A DNA stretch of 64,000 nt from Nakazawaea peltata (taxonomy: Eukaryota; Ascomycota; Pichiomycetes; Alaninales; Pachysolenaceae). The DNA is taken from assembly GCA_001599355.1 (NCBI GenBank), contig BCGQ01000003.1:2468-66467 (forward strand), given 5' to 3'. Each line of letters begins with the position of its first letter. Position 1 is the first letter of the stretch. This document shows, piece by piece, positions 59,931 through 64,000 of this stretch. The position numbers were made by a program, and so were the translations under genes. Below the pieces are notes generated by a model. The model was given only the letters and a program-made list of their open reading frames with translations, was not told the DNA's origin and searched no databases.

Positions 59931-60513
59931 TTAAGCTTCAACCTCCTCTCCAAGAAGTTCATAAAGATTCAGAGGTTTAACAACCTCTTTCAGTGGCTCG
60001 GATTCATCTTTGAAAAATTCGGCAACTTCCAGATCTGCTGCAAGCTTCTCCTGCTGCAGTTTACTAAGTTTTTCTTCAGATCCAGTCCCCTTTTGCAATT
60101 CGGCCTTCACTTTAGAATTTATCAGTTCCCAACCCAATTTTCTTTGTGATTTCACTATTCTTGATCTCTCCATAGATTTTTCAATCTTAGTAGCCAATCT
60201 TCCATCTACTTTATCAAACTTGGTCTTTCTCTCTTTAGTCACTTTAGATACCAGATTACTTCTCAGTTTCTTTTTCTCAAGTTTCAGGGCTAATAAGTTT
60301 TCGTTCTTAGCAGCTGTTCTAATAATCGAATTAGCAACATTTGTATTCTCGGCTCTTGGTAATTCTTTCAATTGTTTGGTTTCTGGGGTTTCCAAATCGA
60401 TTTCACCCCTTCTTGCAGCTCTTGATCTTTTAGTAACTATGGATGTTAGTATGACCTGTCTCTTATGCACTCAAAATACCATAATTTCTTCTTAACTCAC
60501 TCTTTTTAGCCAT
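59931..60513 (-). CDS. ECM1: Ribosome-biogenesis/export factor Ecm1 (two exons)
   Basis: Exon 1 is only 13 nt (60501-60513, ATGGCTAAAAAGA) and exon 2 is 59931-60436. The joined product starts MAKKITKRSRAARR, matching Sc Ecm1 MAKKISKNSRAARQ. It continues with KQLKELPRAENTNVANSIIR, TAAKNENLLALK and TKIEKSMERSRIVKSQRKLGW. Ecm1 travels with pre-60S particles and helps their nuclear export. The intron has donor GTGAGT and a perfect TACTAAC branch. Without splicing the frame would start at an unrelated Met at 60470. A PAC plus RRPE pair lies just upstream, fitting a ribosome-biogenesis gene. Confidence 0.9.
60437..60500 (-). other. Spliceosomal intron in ECM1
   Basis: 64 nt. Donor GTGAGT begins at 60500. 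Branch TACTAAC lies at 60445-60451 and the acceptor CATAG ends at 60437. The branch-to-acceptor distance is 8 nt, the short spacing usual in CTG-clade yeasts. Confidence 0.88.
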
Positions 60514-60562
60514 CTTATCAATAATCACTACCGTTACTATGAACCTCGTCTAAATCTAACAT

Positions 60563-60586
60563 CTCATCTAAGGGATGAAAATTTTT
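60563..60586. promoter_or_regulatory. PAC plus RRPE module between ECM1 and OCA2
   Basis: CTCATC (60563-60568, the PAC core on the minus strand) and TGAAAATTTTT (60576-60586) lie 50-73 bp upstream of the ECM1 ATG. The most upstream possible ATG of the neighbouring gene (60575) is inside this module. Confidence 0.6.
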
Positions 60587-60748
60587 ATAGCAAATTTTTT
60601 TAATGCTTGCAGAGATGAGCTTAACTATGGGAAAGAATATACAGCAAATTACGAATTTGACAACCACATTCAAGGAGCAAAAGTTACCAAGAAATTACTG
60701 GCGTTTAGACGACTGAACAGTTGGAATACCTTCTCAACACCAACCAAT

Positions 60749-61537
60749 ATGTTGTCTCAAGGTGACCAGTTACTCCAACAGTTGAAACAATACGATGAAT
60801 TGAAATCGTTAACCAACAACATCCCATATTCGGAGCTTAGTAACTTCAACTCTCAACCAGCAGTGGATCCAAGTGAGGATGGCGATAGTAGTCGATTAAT
60901 ATCGGACTCAGCTATTGATAAGGATACAGAAAACGATGCTACTCCACTGTTAGGTAAATATAAACCAAGTGAATTGATCCAAGACAGACAAAGTCTAGAA
61001 TATGAGCAATATACCTCGTTGAGAATCTTAGAAAACAGACCAAAATACGTCCCTCCTATCAACTTTTCATTGGTGGAGGAAGGAATTTACCGGTCGGGTC
61101 ATCCTCAGCCAAATAACTACCCATACATTCACGACTTGAAACTCAAGACTATCATATATTTGGGAGACAAAGAAGACAATTATGAGTATTACAAATTCAT
61201 TCACCAAGAAAAGATCAATTTCAAGTACTTAAAACTCGAGACAGCTGGACTGCCATTGATGTATACAAATCCCCAGAGTTTGAGCGACCTGTTACAGATT
61301 ATTGTGAACGTGGATAACTACCCTATATTGATCCATTCCAACAAAGGTAAGCATAGAATTGGATTATTAGTTGGATTAATGAGGAAATATTTACAAGGTT
61401 GGAGTCTCAGTGGGATCTTTGACGAATATGACAAGTTTGCAGGGGGTAAAGGAGACATTGATTTGGAGTTCATTGAAACATTCAAGTGTGAATTACGCAT
61501 CGACGATTCAAAGAAACCAAGATTCATACGTATATAG
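60749..61537 (+). CDS. OCA2: Oca2-like inactive tyrosine-phosphatase-family protein
   Basis: 262 residues from the ATG at 60749. The frame also opens at 60575, but that ATG lies inside the ECM1 promoter module and the added 58 residues look unconserved. PFA-DSP/Siw14 family fold: KYVPPINFSLVEEGIYRSGH, PQPNNYPYIHDLKLKTIIYL, and LLVGLMRKYLQGWS. At the P-loop the sequence is HSNKGKHRIG, with Ser in place of the catalytic Cys of HCx5R. Sc Oca2 has the same HSNKGKHR, so the loss is inherited. Oca proteins form a complex linked to inositol-pyrophosphate signalling and stress. This member is presumably structural. Confidence 0.88.
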   Translation: MLSQGDQLLQQLKQYDELKSLTNNIPYSELSNFNSQPAVDPSEDGDSSRLISDSAIDKDTENDATPLLGKYKPSELIQDRQSLEYEQYTSLRILENRPKYVPPINFSLVEEGIYRSGHPQPNNYPYIHDLKLKTIIYLGDKEDNYEYYKFIHQEKINFKYLKLETAGLPLMYTNPQSLSDLLQIIVNVDNYPILIHSNKGKHRIGLLVGLMRKYLQGWSLSGIFDEYDKFAGGKGDIDLEFIETFKCELRIDDSKKPRFIRI

Positions 61538-61578
61538 AAATAAAAGGTTAAGTAATATAGTATTAATTCCTAAATAAA

Positions 61579-62430
61579 TTAGGCGGAGAAAGACAAAGAC
61601 AAACCTAACTTGTGAGCGGATTCACCCAACTTCAAAGTGTCGAAAGCAGCACCCAAGCCCAATTTGACACCTGGTCTCAAAGATTGGGAGTAAGCCAAGG
61701 AAGCGATACCGGAGTCGGCGATCTTAGCCTTGACGAAAGCAGTGGAGTCCAATTCGTACTTGGTAGCAACTTCCAAAGCAACTGGGTTAGAACCAGAAGA
61801 CTTGGCATCGTAAGTAGCCTTACCACCAACCTCAATAACTGGAGAAACCTTTTGGTAGAAAGCAGCAGAGAACAATTGCAAGTTGTTAGCAGCAGTCAAA
61901 GAGACAGAGTAAACTGGAGCCTTGTAACCAATGGCAGCAGAGTACTTGCTCAAAGTGGCGGACTTGACATCGTAAGAGATCTCAGCACCGGTGGTGAAAC
62001 CCTCGTGACCAACAGTGAAGTCACCGTTGAAGATTGGACCCTTCAACAAGTCAACGAAAGCTCTAGCAGTGACAGATGGTTGAGTGAAGTACAAGTTCAA
62101 CTTAGCAGTTCTGTCTCCACCTGGGACCAAAGAAGTGATCAACTCAGACTTCAATCCTGGGGACAAAGCATCGGTCAAAGTAACCTTGGTGTCCAAAACG
62201 TTGGCGGTGTTCCAACCTTGAGTCAAAGCCAATCCGGTAGCCTTGTCAGAGAAAGAACCTTCTAATCTACCAGAAGTCTTACCACCGTTGAACTTACCAG
62301 TGGTAGAGAAAGCAACTCCGTTTGGAGCAACGGTCTTCAAGTCCAAAGCAACTGGGGTCAAGTGGTAGAAGTCCTTACCCAAGACACCGTTGGCATCTTT
62401 AGAAATGTCAGAGAAAGCAGCTGGAGCCAT
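61579..62430 (-). CDS. POR1: Mitochondrial outer-membrane porin (VDAC)
   Basis: 283 residues, 19-strand beta-barrel channel for metabolites. The N-terminal helix region MAPAAFSDISKDANGVLGKD, FYHLTPVALDLKTVAPNGV and alternating amphipathic strands follow the family pattern. The C-terminus LGESAHKLGLSLSFSA carries the closing strand and the sorting-type hydrophobic beta signal. Length equals Sc Por1 (283). Preferred codons suggest high expression. A 5'UTR intron appears to end 13 bp before the ATG. Convergent with OCA2 (41 bp apart). Confidence 0.96.
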   Translation of the reverse strand: MAPAAFSDISKDANGVLGKDFYHLTPVALDLKTVAPNGVAFSTTGKFNGGKTSGRLEGSFSDKATGLALTQGWNTANVLDTKVTLTDALSPGLKSELITSLVPGGDRTAKLNLYFTQPSVTARAFVDLLKGPIFNGDFTVGHEGFTTGAEISYDVKSATLSKYSAAIGYKAPVYSVSLTAANNLQLFSAAFYQKVSPVIEVGGKATYDAKSSGSNPVALEVATKYELDSTAFVKAKIADSGIASLAYSQSLRPGVKLGLGAAFDTLKLGESAHKLGLSLSFSA

Positions 62431-62982
62431 TTTTGATCTATTCTACACGTTAGTACCATTCTCTCATCTTCCAATCCACAACATACTTACTAGTTTAATT
62501 AATTGAGTCGAATTGATTATTATTCAAGTAAATAAATACAAAACTTTCGCCCCTTAATACATTTTATATATGAATTGCGAAAAAAGGAGAGCCCACGGAC
62601 AACGTAATTTCCTCCATGCTTCGCTCTTTCCTAAAGGGTAGAATTTTTTTGGGTCTTCCGAACACGAAAATGTAGCGAAAAACTGTGGAACGTTATAGAA
62701 ATAAATGGTTGGGCCTGAGCGATCCAGGGGTGATCATTCGGAGTGTGTTTACTTTTTTTTTTGTTGGTAAATATGGTAGTGCATATGGGGTCAAATCTAA
62801 AATTGCACGTGTGAATTCACAATACAAAGGGGGAGTGGGGTGGGGGGTTAATGACACATGCTGACAAGTGGGGTGTAAATCAGATACTATTCGGTAGATG
62901 GGATAGAAATCTATAAATTTCTTTTATTAAACTAAGCAAAAACAAGAATATTAAAAAACACGTAAATTCATAACACAGTCCA
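62431..62982. other. POR1 upstream region and MEP1 3' flank
   Basis: 552 bp. Holds the POR1 intron, a TATATAAAATG element (minus strand) near 62562-62572 and G/T-rich DNA near 62830-62850. No gene seen. Confidence 0.5.
62443..62490 (-). other. Probable 5'UTR intron of POR1
   Basis: Donor GTAAGTATGT begins at 62490. Branch TACTAAC lies at 62449-62455 and the acceptor GTAG ends at 62443, six bases after the branch. The 48-nt length is short but workable. No coding consequence, since the ATG follows at 62430. Confidence 0.6.
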
Positions 62983-64000
62983 TCATTGGCTACCATCTTC
63001 TTCTTCCTTTTTCGGAACAACAACTTGCTCTTCTCCATCATCTAATTGATAAAGTTTTTCCACCTCTTTTTCATTGGTTTCACTATTTACACAACTGTTT
63101 TCTTGAACGGTACCATGAACCAATTCTTCACCTGTAGAGGTTGGAGCTCCGGCAAATGAAAGGAAGTCTCTTCTGACTTCAATGTAATCGAAAGCAAATT
63201 CTCCAACTTCATATTCATCCATACCTCTTTCTTCACCTTCTTCAGTAGCTCTCAATTGCAAGTATGGAATTTTGTTCATAATAACACAGATCAATGCGGT
63301 AATGAAAACAGAATATGCCAGGGTGAATAAAACCCAAACAATTTGTTTGTAGATAGATCTGTAATGATGAGAGATGAAACCACCTTCGATACCTTCTGAG
63401 ACACCGTCGTAACTGATGATGGCAGAATCACCGAAGAACAGGTTGAATAACAATCCGACAACACCTGCCATTCCGTGCTCTGCCAAAATATCTAAGGAAT
63501 CGTCAATATCGACAAGGAATTTCAATTTGGTAGAATAGTTACAAACGATACCTGCGACAATTCCTTGGATAACAGATCCGTACAAGGTGATAATACCAGA
63601 TGAAGGGGTAGCCAGGACCAAACCGGAAATACATCCACTACATAATCCAACAGCGGACCATTTCTTCTCGATTCTCCAATCTAAAATACACCAGGTCAAA
63701 GCACCGAATGCAGCACTAAGATGGGAGTTCATCATCAGGTACAGTACTCTCAATGAAGGATAGATACAAGTAAACCCGTTGAAACCTAACCATCCAAAGT
63801 ACAATAAGATAGTACCTAAAGTAACAAATGAGACATTGTGAGGTCTGAAATTAATCAATAAAGACTTCTTACGTTTACCCAAGAAGTAACTATAAGTGAT
63901 ACCGGAGAATCCACTCAAAATTTCAACCGGTCCACCTCCAGCATAGTCTAAAACACCCCATTGATAAGCCCAACCATTTGGTGACCAAACAGAGAAACAT
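62983..64000 (-). CDS. MEP1: Ammonium permease, Mep1/Mep3-type, 5' end missing
   Basis: 339 codons, N-terminal part beyond the right edge. Amt/Mep family channel: WAYQWGVLDYAGGGPVEI at the edge, SHLSAAFGALTWCILDW, LCSGCISGLVLATPSSG and the second conserved pore His in ILAEHGMAGVVG. At the first twin-His position (AGGGPVE) there is Glu instead of His, the known signature of Mep1/Mep3, not of the sensor Mep2. The cytosolic C-terminal region starts EYEVGEFAFDYIEVRRDF, and an acidic tail follows. Frame continues upstream of the window without a start. Confidence 0.92.
   Translation of the reverse strand, partial: CFSVWSPNGWAYQWGVLDYAGGGPVEILSGFSGITYSYFLGKRKKSLLINFRPHNVSFVTLGTILLYFGWLGFNGFTCIYPSLRVLYLMMNSHLSAAFGALTWCILDWRIEKKWSAVGLCSGCISGLVLATPSSGIITLYGSVIQGIVAGIVCNYSTKLKFLVDIDDSLDILAEHGMAGVVGLLFNLFFGDSAIISYDGVSEGIEGGFISHHYRSIYKQIVWVLFTLAYSVFITALICVIMNKIPYLQLRATEEGEERGMDEYEVGEFAFDYIEVRRDFLSFAGAPTSTGEELVHGTVQENSCVNSETNEKEVEKLYQLDDGEEQVVVPKKEEEDGSQ

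Noticed and set aside
61612-62265. 217-codon open frame on the plus strand inside POR1
   Set aside because: Antisense to a clear VDAC gene. The open frame results from POR1's strong codon bias, and the product is Ser/Gln-rich noise.
1-64000. tRNA genes, CRISPR arrays, transposons or viral elements
   Set aside because: No B-box-like GGTTCGA with a matching A-box, no regularly spaced short repeats, no transposase, reverse transcriptase or terminal repeats seen by eye. A tRNAscan or repeat search was not possible here.

Overview
The window is nuclear DNA of a budding yeast. Genes are compact and almost intronless, the few introns have GT(A/G)AGT donors and TACTAAC branch points, and nearly every gene has a recognisable Saccharomycotina counterpart. 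In-frame CTG codons fall at positions where homologues carry Ser or Ala (TFIIIA, THI20, GDB1, the Crz-type factor), and RPS5 contains none. This points to the CTG-Ser clade (the Candida/Debaryomyces group, CTG read as serine). The genus cannot be fixed from the sequence alone. Proteins described here may therefore carry Ser wherever a standard translation shows a CTG-encoded Leu.

Layout. 1-7 kb is a looser accessory stretch: the N-terminal part of a Flo-type adhesin running off the left edge, a long gene-poor gap, a C-terminal remnant of a Fet3-like ferroxidase, a Ure2-class GST and a sugar O-acetyltransferase. 7-20 kb holds OXR1, GDB1 (glycogen debranching), AQY1 (water channel), an Spc42-like coiled-coil protein and the LEU3 activator. 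20-29.5 kb is the most unusual part: six same-strand paralogous short-chain dehydrogenases plus a decayed seventh copy, ending at an MFS transporter. 29.5-42 kb holds a YAT2-like carnitine acyltransferase homologue whose catalytic histidine is replaced, RPS5, a Dot6/Tod6-type SANT factor, SKI3 and RPO26. 42-53 kb holds TFIIIA, SmF, a myosin light chain, a Crz-type zinc-finger factor, the divergent thiamine pair THI6/THI20 and GCD11. 53-64 kb holds SST2, ORC4, CNE1, ECM1 (with a 64-nt intron missed by simple ORF calling), OCA2, POR1 (with a probable 5'UTR intron) and a right-edge-truncated ammonium permease of the Mep1/3 type.

How it fits together. Growth and ribosome-related genes (RPS5, RPO26, SMX3, GCD11, ECM1) carry RRPE-like AAAATTTT boxes, sometimes with PAC-like GATGAG or GCGATG, and the window also encodes a Dot6/Tod6-type factor, the family that binds PAC. 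THI6 and THI20 supply the two halves of thiamine phosphate and share a 224-bp promoter containing a striking 61-bp interrupted dyad. The SDR array shows recent tandem duplication: shared promoter blocks, a 104-nt identical tract between two copies, and one copy already dead.
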